From Woeseiaceae bacterium (GTDB taxonomy: Bacteria > Pseudomonadota > Gammaproteobacteria > Steroidobacterales > Woeseiaceae): 58,368 nt of DNA. This document shows positions 46,285 through 54,887 of this stretch, in pieces; position 1 is the stretch's first letter, and each line of letters opens with the position of its first letter. The notes under the pieces were generated by a model. The model did not search any database and was not told the DNA's origin. It was given only the letters and a program-made list of their open reading frames with translations. The translations under genes were made by a program, and so were the position numbers. The stretch lies in the NCBI GenBank assembly GCA_028289545.1, contig JANQPG010000075.1, positions 1 through 58,368 of the forward strand, read 5' to 3'.

Positions 46285-47169
46285 CAAGCGATTGGCGTTG
46301 AGTACGTCGTACGAAAACAACCCCACCGCAATCCAAATGAAGACAAAACAGACGATGTGAGCCGTCGTCAGCACTTCCCCGTAGAACAACCCAACGAGAA
46401 ACTGCAGGGTCGGTGCAATGAACTGCATGAATCCGATCGCCGTCAGGGTGAGCGTTCTAGCTGCGATCGCAAAGCACAGCAGCGGAATCACCGTCAGCGG
46501 TCCGGCAAACAGAAGCAACAGATCGGTACCGGTGGACACGCTTGAGAAACTGCCTGTGCCAAGGGAACCCACCCACAGCAACCACGCGGCGGCCGCCGGC
46601 AGCAGCACCAGGGTTTCGATAAACAGGCCAGGCATGGCACCAACGGCGATCTGCTTGCGAATGACCCCATAGGCCGTAAACGTTACGCCGAGCGAGAGCG
46701 CAATCCACGGGAGCGCGCCGTAGGACACGGTCAACACCAGTACGCCGACCGTCGCCAGCAGAATCGAGAGCCACTGCAGGCTGCGCAGACGCTCGCCCAG
46801 GAACACGACGCCAATGGCGACGTACATGAGCGGGTTGATGTAGTAACCCAGGCTAGCCTGAAACACCTGGTCTTGCTGAACCGCGTAAATGTAGATCAGC
46901 CAATTGACGGCAATCAGGGCGGCAGCCAATGACAGCCAGGCGAAGCTGCGCAGGTTGCCGAGCGCGCGACGGACGTCCGGCCACTGCTTGCGCGCAAACA
47001 GGATCAGGGCCCCGACCGGCACCGCCCAAACAATGCGGTGAGCCAGCACTTCGAATACGTCGACGTGTTCCGTCAGCTTGAAGTAGACCGGCAACACGCC
47101 CCATATGAGATAGGCAACGAGACCGGCGGCGACGCCCCGGCCCGACGTGACACTGTCAGGCTGTTCCAC
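46252..47169 (-). CDS. rarD: RarD-like EamA transporter
   Basis: A 305-residue drug/metabolite transporter with ten membrane helices. The opening GLVAYLIWGVLPVYFKLTEHVDVFEVLAHRIVWAVPVG is the RarD signature, and IGFMQFIAPTLQFLVGLFYGE lies in the second half. RarD was named from chloramphenicol sensitivity work; the substrate is uncertain. GTG start at 47169. Confidence 0.92.
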   Translation of the reverse strand: MEQPDSVTSGRGVAAGLVAYLIWGVLPVYFKLTEHVDVFEVLAHRIVWAVPVGALILFARKQWPDVRRALGNLRSFAWLSLAAALIAVNWLIYIYAVQQDQVFQASLGYYINPLMYVAIGVVFLGERLRSLQWLSILLATVGVLVLTVSYGALPWIALSLGVTFTAYGVIRKQIAVGAMPGLFIETLVLLPAAAAWLLWVGSLGTGSFSSVSTGTDLLLLFAGPLTVIPLLCFAIAARTLTLTAIGFMQFIAPTLQFLVGLFYGEVLTTAHIVCFVFIWIAVGLFSYDVLNANRLSRGRSGPASA

Positions 47170-47210
47170 GATTCACCCCGTACCGGGTAGTTTTTTAATC
47201 TTGGAGGAGC

Positions 47211-50200
47211 TTACGCGGACGAATCGGCCTGCACCACTGTCTGGTGGGGCCTGCCGAGCAAGAGGTCCCACAAATAACGCATGCGTTTGAAGAAATCGAT
47301 CTGCAGCATGTACAGGGACGGGATAAGAAAGAGCGTAATCACGGTCGCAAAGACAATACCGAAACTGATCGAAATTGCCGTTGGAATAACAAACTGTGCC
47401 TGAGTGCTTTTCTCCAGCAGGATCGGGGTGAGGCCCGCCGCCGTGGTAAATGACGTCAACACGATAGCGCGAAAGCGTCGGGTGCCCGATTCGATCACCG
47501 CCTGGCGTACGGGTACGCCGGCTATCCTCGCCTTGTTGATGAAATCGACCATGATGAGACTGTCGTTGACGACCACGCCCGAAAGCGCAACCAATCCGAA
47601 AATCGAGAACATGCTGATGGCCTTGCCCATCAGGATGTGCCCTACAACCGCGCCGATGATGCCAAACGGTATGACCGACATGATGATGAACGGCTGGCTG
47701 TAGGAATGTAGCGGTATGGCAATCAAGGCGTAGATAAGAAACAGCGCCGCCACCGCGGCGATGGCCAGATTGGCCAGCAAGGCTCCTTCCTCCTCGCTCG
47801 AACCCTCGAGGCCAAACTCGACCTGAGGATAGCGGGCCATCAGCCCCGGGATAAAGTCCTCGTTTATGGCCTTGACAACTTCGCCGGGCTCCGTCGAGTC
47901 TTTATCGACGTCGGCGGACACCGTAACGGTACGCGCGCGATCGAGGCGCTGTATCGTCGCAAAACTCTCGCCGTAGCTCACTTCCGCAACGGCCTCGAAC
48001 GGCACTTCCTCACCGGACGGCGTGCGAATCCGCATGTTTTCGAGATCCGAAATCGAGCGCCGTTCGCTGCGCGGGTACCGCACCATCACCTTGAGTTCAT
48101 CTTTACCGCGCTGTATGCGCTGGACTTCTTCGCCAAAAAACGCCTGCCGGACCTGACGGCCGAGCGATGCCAGGCTGAGTCCCAGCGCCTCGGCTTCGGG
48201 CTTGATCGTGAGCTTGAGCTCTTCGCTGCCCGACGCGAAGGAATTGTTGATGTCGTACACGCCGTCGTAGCGTGCGAGCTCCGCTTCGAGTTCCGCCGCG
48301 GCCGCTTTCAGCGAGTCGTAGTTGTTGCCGGCGAATCGAAAGCCCAATGGCGGCCCTCCGCCGATGCGGCCCGCATCGGAAAAACTGAGTTCCTTCACAC
48401 CCGGAATCTCGCCGACACGCTCGCGCCACTCGTTGACAATATCCGAACTCGTAAGATCGCGCCCCGTGTCGCGCGGGAACTCGGCGAACAACTGCGCACC
48501 CGTGTCGCCGTTGCTGAACGCGCCGAGATTCTGGATCATTGGGGGCTCGTTCGGATTGTCGCGCTTGTACTCTTCGTTCATCGCCAGGAGCGTCTGTTCG
48601 ACGTGCGCCGCGGCCGCGTTTCTGGCCTGAGGCGATGTTCCGGACTGCATCTCGAGCGTCACTTCCACGAAGTCCTGCGGAACATCGGGAAACAGTACAA
48701 AACGCGTCATTCCACCGCTTATCAGACCCAGCGTAACGATGAGGCCGGCCACAAAGATGGCCAGCGTGACGCCGCGATTGTCCACCGCGCGCTCCAGCAA
48801 AGGCCGGTAGTAGCGATGGATCACGGCGTGCAGCCCGTGCTGAACGTGACGCTGCAGCTTCAGAAAAAATCGCGGCGCTTTCTCGCGCAACGGTATGACG
48901 CGCTGCGGCCGGAACAGGTCGTCTTCGTCGACGTCGGCGATCTTGGCATGGACAAGGTGGGCCGGCAGAATCAGCTTGGATTCGATGAGCGAAAAGAACA
49001 GACAGGCGACAACGACAAAGCCCATCGCCTCAAAAAAGGAACCCGCCGGCGGCCCGACGAACAGCAGCGGCGTAAACGCTGCAATGGTGGTCAACACGCC
49101 GAACGTTGCCGGCAACGCAACCTGCTTGGCGCCTAGAATGACGTTATCGAGCGTATGCCCCTCCGCCCGGATGCGTGTGTAGACACTCTCCCCGATAATA
49201 ATCGCGTCGTCGACGACGATCCCCAGCACCATGATGAAGCCGAACAGCGATATGACGTTGATCGTGACCGGCCACAGCGGCATCACCCACATCGCGCCAA
49301 GAAACGTAATGGGTAAACCCACGATGACCCAGAACGCCACCTTCATGCGCAGGAACAGCGACAACACGATAAATACGAGTATCGCGCCCGAGACGATATT
49401 GTCCTGCATCATGTTGAGTCGGCCGCTCAGGTAGTAGGACAGATCGATCCAGGTGTCCATCTTCACGCCCGGCGGCAGCGTCTCCTGCCGCTCCGCAACG
49501 TACTCCTTCACGGCCGCCGCTGTCTTGAGTTCGTTCTGCTGGCCGCCCGCCGTCACCTGCAGCGTGGCGGTCGGTTCGCCGTTGAAGCGGCCGAAACTCT
49601 CGGTTTCCACGAAACCGTCGTTGATATCCGCAATTTCACCCAGGGTTAGCCGCGTGCCGTCGGCAAACGTGCGCAATACGATGTCGGCAAATTCCTGCCC
49701 AGTGTAGACCTGCCCTTCCGTACGCAATCGGATATCGCCGCCGTCCGCCTTGATCGTCCCTCCCGGCGTGTCGATGGACGAGTCCTGGATCGCCTGCGAG
49801 ATCTCGGTCATCGTGAGGCCGTACTTCCGCAAGGTCATCTCGGAAACTTCGATGCTGATCTCGTAGTCCCGGTCCCCAAGGTACCGGACATCGTTGATAT
49901 CCGGATGCCGCATCAGATCGTCGCGGACTTCCTGCCCCAGCGCCTTTCGCCCGAACTCGTCGAGGTCACCCGAAATGGCGACAAGGATTACCGGGTTTCG
50001 GAACTCGACTTTCGAGACGACCGGTTTCTCCGTGAGCGCGGGAAACGTCGCGATCGAATCGACACGTATCTTGATCTCGTTGAGCATCTGATCCAGGTCG
50101 TAATCGGATTCGATCTCGGCGGTCACGCTGCCGCTGCCCTCGTACGCCCTGCCGATGATCCGCTTGATGCCCTCGAGGTCCTGAATGGCTTCCTCGATCT

Positions 50201-50426
50201 TCACGACCACGCCCTCTTCGACTTCCTGAGGCGCGGCGCCAAGGTACGGAACCGTAATGTCGATCCAATCGATTTCGAATTTCGGCTGCATCTCCTTGCG
50301 GATCGAGAAAGCGGAAATGAGGCCGGCCGCAACGATGAACAGCATCAACAGATTCGCCGCAACGTGATTGGCGGCGAACCAGGCAATAATGCCCTTGAGT
50401 TCCGTTACTCCCGGCTTGTTTTTCAT
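47211..50426 (-). CDS. RND efflux permease (AcrB/MexB superfamily)
   Basis: A 1071-residue inner membrane pump with the usual 12 helices and two large periplasmic loops. The proton-relay acids lie in FIMVLGIVVDDAIIIGESV. Closest text is to the export RND group next to short HlyD adaptors rather than classic AcrB. The ATG at 50426 is chosen; the open frame continues upstream into a palindromic repeat that is not coding. That repeat also supplies the AGGA that serves as ribosome site. The adaptor gene is directly upstream; no outer membrane channel gene is in the window. Confidence 0.94.
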   Translation of the reverse strand: MKNKPGVTELKGIIAWFAANHVAANLLMLFIVAAGLISAFSIRKEMQPKFEIDWIDITVPYLGAAPQEVEEGVVVKIEEAIQDLEGIKRIIGRAYEGSGSVTAEIESDYDLDQMLNEIKIRVDSIATFPALTEKPVVSKVEFRNPVILVAISGDLDEFGRKALGQEVRDDLMRHPDINDVRYLGDRDYEISIEVSEMTLRKYGLTMTEISQAIQDSSIDTPGGTIKADGGDIRLRTEGQVYTGQEFADIVLRTFADGTRLTLGEIADINDGFVETESFGRFNGEPTATLQVTAGGQQNELKTAAAVKEYVAERQETLPPGVKMDTWIDLSYYLSGRLNMMQDNIVSGAILVFIVLSLFLRMKVAFWVIVGLPITFLGAMWVMPLWPVTINVISLFGFIMVLGIVVDDAIIIGESVYTRIRAEGHTLDNVILGAKQVALPATFGVLTTIAAFTPLLFVGPPAGSFFEAMGFVVVACLFFSLIESKLILPAHLVHAKIADVDEDDLFRPQRVIPLREKAPRFFLKLQRHVQHGLHAVIHRYYRPLLERAVDNRGVTLAIFVAGLIVTLGLISGGMTRFVLFPDVPQDFVEVTLEMQSGTSPQARNAAAAHVEQTLLAMNEEYKRDNPNEPPMIQNLGAFSNGDTGAQLFAEFPRDTGRDLTSSDIVNEWRERVGEIPGVKELSFSDAGRIGGGPPLGFRFAGNNYDSLKAAAAELEAELARYDGVYDINNSFASGSEELKLTIKPEAEALGLSLASLGRQVRQAFFGEEVQRIQRGKDELKVMVRYPRSERRSISDLENMRIRTPSGEEVPFEAVAEVSYGESFATIQRLDRARTVTVSADVDKDSTEPGEVVKAINEDFIPGLMARYPQVEFGLEGSSEEEGALLANLAIAAVAALFLIYALIAIPLHSYSQPFIIMSVIPFGIIGAVVGHILMGKAISMFSIFGLVALSGVVVNDSLIMVDFINKARIAGVPVRQAVIESGTRRFRAIVLTSFTTAAGLTPILLEKSTQAQFVIPTAISISFGIVFATVITLFLIPSLYMLQIDFFKRMRYLWDLLLGRPHQTVVQADSSA

Positions 50427-50430
50427 TGCC

Positions 50431-50591
50431 AGTGTCCTGTCTGGCAAATTCGTTGAATCAGGTCGACAGCGGATTTTTGTGTCTGGCAAGGCGCGACGAC
50501 GAGTAATAGCGAGCTATTGCGAGGAGGCGCAACGCCGCCAGGCGCAAAAAGACGCGGCGAAGTGTTCGACGAATTTGCCAGACAGGACACT
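50431..50591. mobile_element. 161-bp MITE-like palindromic element inside the RND operon
   Basis: Perfect 23-bp terminal inverted repeats: 50431-50453 beginning AGTGTCCTGTCTGG, and 50569-50591 ending CCAGACAGGACACT. The inner 115 bp is itself an imperfect palindrome centred near AATAGCGAGCTATT. It has no coding capacity. It fills the whole gap between adaptor and pump: its right end completes the adaptor's TAG stop, and its left end carries AGGA eight bases from the pump's ATG. Confidence 0.85.
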
Positions 50592-51744
50592 AGTCTTCCG
50601 CCGTCGAGGCGACCCGGGAACCGCTGGCTACGGGCGCTGTGCGCACTGCCATGCCGTTAATCGGGTTCTCCAGCGCCGTCGTTACGACGCGCTCGCCGAC
50701 CAGCGATTGCCCCCGCAGGTAGGCGTAATCGGCATCGAAGCGGAACACGTCCACTTCCCGAATCCTGAGACGATCCTCAGCGTCGATAAACACGAGTTGG
50801 TTTGAACCGCGTACCAGCGATCGCGGCACGCGAATCAGCTCGCCGGGCGCCGTTCCCTCGATGGTCGCCGCAACAAAACTGCCGATGGGCAGCGGGGTTC
50901 TGCCCGACTCGAAACCATAGGGATCTTCGACACGGACAACGGCGTAGCTCACGCGGCTGTTCTCGTCGACAACCCCTTCGCTGCGCACAATACGCGCGGG
51001 CCACTCTTCGAATTCTCCTCGACGGACGGCGCTCAACGTCACGGGCTGTCCGCCGGGAGCGTTCGCTCCGCCGACGAGCCGCGCATCCGGGAGCGGCACA
51101 AAAGCAAGATCCTGGTCCGTGAGCGGCAGCCTCACCTCCGCGTAGTCAGTCGCGAAGCTGACGCCCAGGCGAGTACCGGGGTTAACGAACTGCCCCAGAT
51201 CCGCATCCTTGCTTCGTATCATCCCCGCGTAGGGTACGCGTATGTAGGTGCGTTCGAGATTGCGCTCGGCGCGCTCGAGTTCCGCTTCGGCGGACGCCAG
51301 AGCGGACGCTGCCGCCGCGTACTCGGCCTCGGCTCGATAGCCCTGTGTGCGTAGCTTCAGAGCGCCGTCGTGCTCGATCTGGCGCTGGTTGACCAGTGCC
51401 TTTGCACTGTTCACAGCAGTCTTGTAGTCGGTTGGATCGATCCGCATGAGCGTCTCGTTCGCCGCAAAAACACCGCCCGCGACAAACTTGGGCGACACCT
51501 CGACGATGGCGCCGGAAATCTCGGCGCTTAGCACCGTCTCCGTGCGCGGCATGACCGTTCCCTGTGAGCGAATCGTAATCTCGGCCAGCACCGACTCGAG
51601 TTCGAGCGCCTCGACGAGCATTGCCAGCTCAACTTCTGGCCGTTTCTCCGGCTCCGGCCGCAACACCGTCATTAGAGCGGCAACGACCAACGCTGCCGAC
51701 AGAATGCCGACTATCAGCAGCGCCCGCTGTGAGCTTCGCCCCAT
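50590..51744 (-). CDS. RND periplasmic adaptor (HlyD/MFP family)
   Basis: 384 residues: an N-terminal membrane anchor (about 9-28), a barrel-sandwich/lipoyl part (ETVLSAEISGAIVEVSPKFVAGGVFAANETLMRIDPTDY), a helical hairpin rich in Ala/Glu (about 125-170), the return ERTYIRVPYAGMIRSKDADLGQFVNPG, and a beta-barrel and membrane-proximal domain. It joins the RND pump to an outer membrane channel. The TAG stop is formed at the junction with the palindromic element, so the native C-terminus may have been altered. Confidence 0.92.
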   Translation of the reverse strand: MGRSSQRALLIVGILSAALVVAALMTVLRPEPEKRPEVELAMLVEALELESVLAEITIRSQGTVMPRTETVLSAEISGAIVEVSPKFVAGGVFAANETLMRIDPTDYKTAVNSAKALVNQRQIEHDGALKLRTQGYRAEAEYAAAASALASAEAELERAERNLERTYIRVPYAGMIRSKDADLGQFVNPGTRLGVSFATDYAEVRLPLTDQDLAFVPLPDARLVGGANAPGGQPVTLSAVRRGEFEEWPARIVRSEGVVDENSRVSYAVVRVEDPYGFESGRTPLPIGSFVAATIEGTAPGELIRVPRSLVRGSNQLVFIDAEDRLRIREVDVFRFDADYAYLRGQSLVGERVVTTALENPINGMAVRTAPVASGSRVASTAED

Positions 51745-52160
51745 CTACCTGTCCTTTTCCATCATCTGACATCATTGTGCGCGCTTTGGCGCCGATCCGC
51801 AGTATCCGTTCGTCAAGATTTGTCAGGCTTCGAGACGACTCACCAACGTAGCGGCCCGCAATGTGTCTCTGGCCCGAACCGGCGAGTGCGCCCTCCGGGG
51901 CCCGAAACGCACCTGCCAACGGCCCGTTCGAGGATTATTCTATCGCTCGGGGGGTGGAAACACGGTCACATCCGACCGTTTGTTACAAAACGCTGCAAAC
52001 CGCCGGAAGCCGGGGCCTCAAGCCCGGAAAGCGGGCTCTAAAACGGTGCTTCGGTCGCAATTTCTGTGACATAACTCCATGAAATACTGAGCCTGTGCCA
52101 GCAAACTCTGGACTTCCATCGTTTTGGCGCGGCCGTGCACCGCTGCCCGGAAACCACCGT
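51745..52160. other. 416-bp divergent region with a structured stretch
   Basis: It separates the RND adaptor from the ExeA-like ATPase gene. It should hold both promoters; no clear hexamers were seen. At 51995-52046 there are two adjacent hairpins (CCGG-AAG-CCGG at 52003-52013, and AGCCCG-GAAAG-CGGGCT at 52021-52037) preceded by GCAAACC, an order that loosely recalls a GEMM-I leader. No coding signal. Confidence 0.45.
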
Positions 52161-54614
52161 ATGTTCGAACAGCAGTTTGGCCTCAACAAGCGCCCCTTCG
52201 GCGGCCACGCCGTCGGCGCTGATGTTTTCGTGACCCAACAGACCGCCCACCTCGTCGGGCGTGCACAAAAGCTCTTTGCGGAACGCGACGCCGTGTTGTG
52301 CGTATCGGGGCCTATAGGCTGCGGTAAATCCACCATCGTGGCTCGCACGCTGAGCGCCATAGGCATACAACATACGGTTATTCAGGTTGGCCGGGTCAAG
52401 CTGGGCCCCGACGAAGTGCTCGAATTTCTGCTCAGAGAACTCGGCTTGAAGCAGATGCCGGCTGGGACCATCCAGAAGCTGACCGTGTTCCGCCAGCTGC
52501 TGGCGAAGTTTGCCGAAAACGATATCCGGCTGTTCATTGTGGTCGAAGACGCCGAACGTCTCGGTCGGGTTGCGCTCGCGGAACTGGAAACGCTGAGCGC
52601 CGGAGATTCCGGCGTAGCGACCGGCGCCAGCGTCATTCTGATGGCCGAGCAGCCGCTCAGCGGCTTGCTGGCAGACCCTGCGCTCGCGCGCCTTCGCCAA
52701 CGTGCCCGTCTGCACCACGCGGTCGAAGCGATGAGCGCCGCGGAAGTGCGCGGTTACCTCGCTCACGGCATTCGCCAGGCGGGCAGCGATATAGGCGAGA
52801 TCATCGAAGACGATGCCGTGGACGCTTTGTATCGTCTGTCCGAGGGCGTTCCCAGGGTACTCAACAACCTTGTCAGCTCATCGCTGGTGGCGTTGGCGGA
52901 CGCCGGCAGGGAGCGCCTCGACAGACAAACGGTCGTGCGCACGGCCAGGGAAGAATACGGCATTGAGACCGACCTCCCGGCAGTAGCCGAAGCCCCCGCC
53001 GCGCCTCCTGTCGTAGATGACGCTGATGGCGAACCCGACGCACCTGCTGTCGATGCCCCTGCCGATGGCGCGGACAGCCTGGAGACCCAGCCGGATATTG
53101 CGCAGGATAATCCGCCGGAACGTACCGACGAACCGGCGCCGGTGCCACTCGCTGAGCCGTCAGCCCCGGCTGCCGAGAGCCCGCTCGACAGCAGACAGGA
53201 GGCCAGCAGTGCAGAGCCTCCTGTGGCGCCTCCGCCGGCAAACGATCCACCGGAGGACGACGTCGCCGTCGCTCTAGACGATTCCGGCGTCGCGGGTGAT
53301 AAATCCGACGAATTCCAGATCCCGGAGCTCATTCAGGACACGCTGCCCGACCTCGAAGTCCTCGCGCCGGAACTTGCACAAAAAGCGTACGACGAGAGAA
53401 TCGAAGAAGCGCCAACGCTGACGGACTTGCCCGCGGAAGATGTGCCAGCGCCCGAAGAGTCGGGATCGGCCCTGCCGGACGCAGAAGAATTACCCCTGTT
53501 GACGTCGGCAACCATACAAACACCCACGTTGGCGGAGGCACCGCCGTCCGCGGCAACCGGCGGCAACGGCATCGCAACAGCTGCTCACGATGACGAGCCT
53601 TCGGCCGACGACGCCATCCCAACGCTGTTCGAAACAGGCTCAACGTCTGCGGCGGCCGACGACGAGGCCGGCCCTGCCGACGAGACCTCGCTGCCCGACT
53701 GGGACCGCGACCCGACGCTGGCCGAACTGAAGCCCGATCTCGACGCCCTCGAATTCGCTATGGCGGACACCGACCCGGGCGCCGCGGCAAAACCCCCAGC
53801 ACCAAAAAAGGCGGAGCCAACCCCGGAAGACATACCAACAATTACGCTGGACGACTCCATCCGACGCAAGATCGATCTCGCCGAGGAAGCGCTCAAGGCC
53901 TCCGCCACGCTCAGTGAACCCGGCCCGGATCCCGACGCAATGACCGACACCGTCGCTGAAGATCTCTCGGCCAAAACCGAAAAAGCGGATGCGGAACTCG
54001 AGCGCATTGCCGCGGAGCTTTCGCGCGCGAAGTCGCTCGAAGACGTCGACGACAAGCTTGCAGAGACGCTGTTCGGCGAAGAATTCACAATGCTGGCGGC
54101 GGAAGTTGCCGCAAACTCGCCGGGCCGAAAAGCGGCGGAGGACCAACCGACCGCTGAGGCATCCGCCGAGGACACGGTCGACGCAACCGAAGAGTCACTG
54201 GAGCTGTCGCTCGTGGAGACGTCGGCGGGTATGCCCGCTCCGGAGGCTCCGTCTTCCGACGAGGCAGCCACCGACGAATCGGCCCTCGAGAAGGAATTCA
54301 AAGAGACTTGGGGCGAAGATGCTCTCGAGGTCTCGATGGAGACGAACAACGGTGGCGGCATGGATCTTTCCGCTTCCCAGCGACTCGCCACCGTCCGCGC
54401 ATTGAACGCCGGCAGCGCGGCCAAGCCGGGCGTCGGCTCGGGCGCTAAGCCGTCGAAGCCGGCTGCACAAAAAGAACCGGAACCGATCGAAGACCAGATC
54501 AACACGTCGATCACACAAACCCTCGAGGCGCTGAGCAGCAGCCAGATCGAAAACCTCGACGAGGAAGAAGACGAACCAAAACCCGGCTTTTTCAGCCGTT
54601 TCCGCAAGTCCTGA
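52161..54614 (+). CDS. ExeA/MshM-like AAA ATPase with a long acidic tail
   Basis: 817 residues. Residues 1-280 form an ExeA/GspA-type AAA domain: MFEQQFGLNKRPF opening, Walker A GPIGCGKST (50-58), Walker B LFIVVEDAE, and RLRQRARLHHAVEAMSAAEV. The remaining 530 residues are low-complexity, rich in Ala, Asp, Glu and Pro, very acidic and probably disordered, with short conserved-looking patches near the end (DQINTSITQTLEALSSSQIENL, PKPGFFSRFRKS). No membrane helix. Related ATPases act in secretion, pilus or exopolysaccharide systems. ATG at 52161 matches the family N-terminus. Confidence 0.85.
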   Translation: MFEQQFGLNKRPFGGHAVGADVFVTQQTAHLVGRAQKLFAERDAVLCVSGPIGCGKSTIVARTLSAIGIQHTVIQVGRVKLGPDEVLEFLLRELGLKQMPAGTIQKLTVFRQLLAKFAENDIRLFIVVEDAERLGRVALAELETLSAGDSGVATGASVILMAEQPLSGLLADPALARLRQRARLHHAVEAMSAAEVRGYLAHGIRQAGSDIGEIIEDDAVDALYRLSEGVPRVLNNLVSSSLVALADAGRERLDRQTVVRTAREEYGIETDLPAVAEAPAAPPVVDDADGEPDAPAVDAPADGADSLETQPDIAQDNPPERTDEPAPVPLAEPSAPAAESPLDSRQEASSAEPPVAPPPANDPPEDDVAVALDDSGVAGDKSDEFQIPELIQDTLPDLEVLAPELAQKAYDERIEEAPTLTDLPAEDVPAPEESGSALPDAEELPLLTSATIQTPTLAEAPPSAATGGNGIATAAHDDEPSADDAIPTLFETGSTSAAADDEAGPADETSLPDWDRDPTLAELKPDLDALEFAMADTDPGAAAKPPAPKKAEPTPEDIPTITLDDSIRRKIDLAEEALKASATLSEPGPDPDAMTDTVAEDLSAKTEKADAELERIAAELSRAKSLEDVDDKLAETLFGEEFTMLAAEVAANSPGRKAAEDQPTAEASAEDTVDATEESLELSLVETSAGMPAPEAPSSDEAATDESALEKEFKETWGEDALEVSMETNNGGGMDLSASQRLATVRALNAGSAAKPGVGSGAKPSKPAAQKEPEPIEDQINTSITQTLEALSSSQIENLDEEEDEPKPGFFSRFRKS

Positions 54615-54812
54615 CGAGCCTCGGCGCACCGCCGGAGTGTCTATCGCTGTGTATTTTTGAGACAATTGGCAGTCCAGCAGCGGGCGCCACGACGTCAGCG
54701 TATCCCGCCGCGCGGCTGCAAGGTGAGAATCCTTCGCAAGTCAGTAGGCGGGCCTCACTATAAGGGGCACTGGGGCCGCTGCCGCATCCGGGACAATCGG
54801 GCGCTGGGTTAC

Positions 54813-54887
54813 ATGAGCTATTTCATAAGCTATCTCATAAGCTATTTCATAAGCTTCAGGGGCAATGCCAAAATCACCGCCACTTAA
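54813..54887 (+). CDS. 24-residue hydrophobic repeat peptide overlapping the diguanylate cyclase start
   Basis: A small frame beginning MSYFISYLISYFIS, made by three copies of a 12-bp tandem repeat (54816-54851), then a short polar tail and TAA. It overlaps the diguanylate cyclase gene by 23 bp in another frame. It could be a leader peptide coupling translation, or merely a by-product of the repeat. The ribosome site is weak. Confidence 0.35.
   Translation: MSYFISYLISYFISFRGNAKITAT
54816..54851 (+). repeat. Three tandem copies of a 12-bp AT-rich repeat
   Basis: AGCTATTTCATA, AGCTATCTCATA, AGCTATTTCATA, followed by AGCTT. It is strikingly AT-rich next to GC-rich flanks and lies 14 bp upstream of the diguanylate cyclase ATG, so changes in copy number would alter spacing and the small ORF in multiples of four codons. 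Confidence 0.85.

Noticed and set aside
54657..54812. Longer version of the micro-ORF starting at TTG 54657
   Set aside because: The upstream part is Arg/Gly-rich, has no ribosome site and no coding character; only the ATG at 54813 is plausible.
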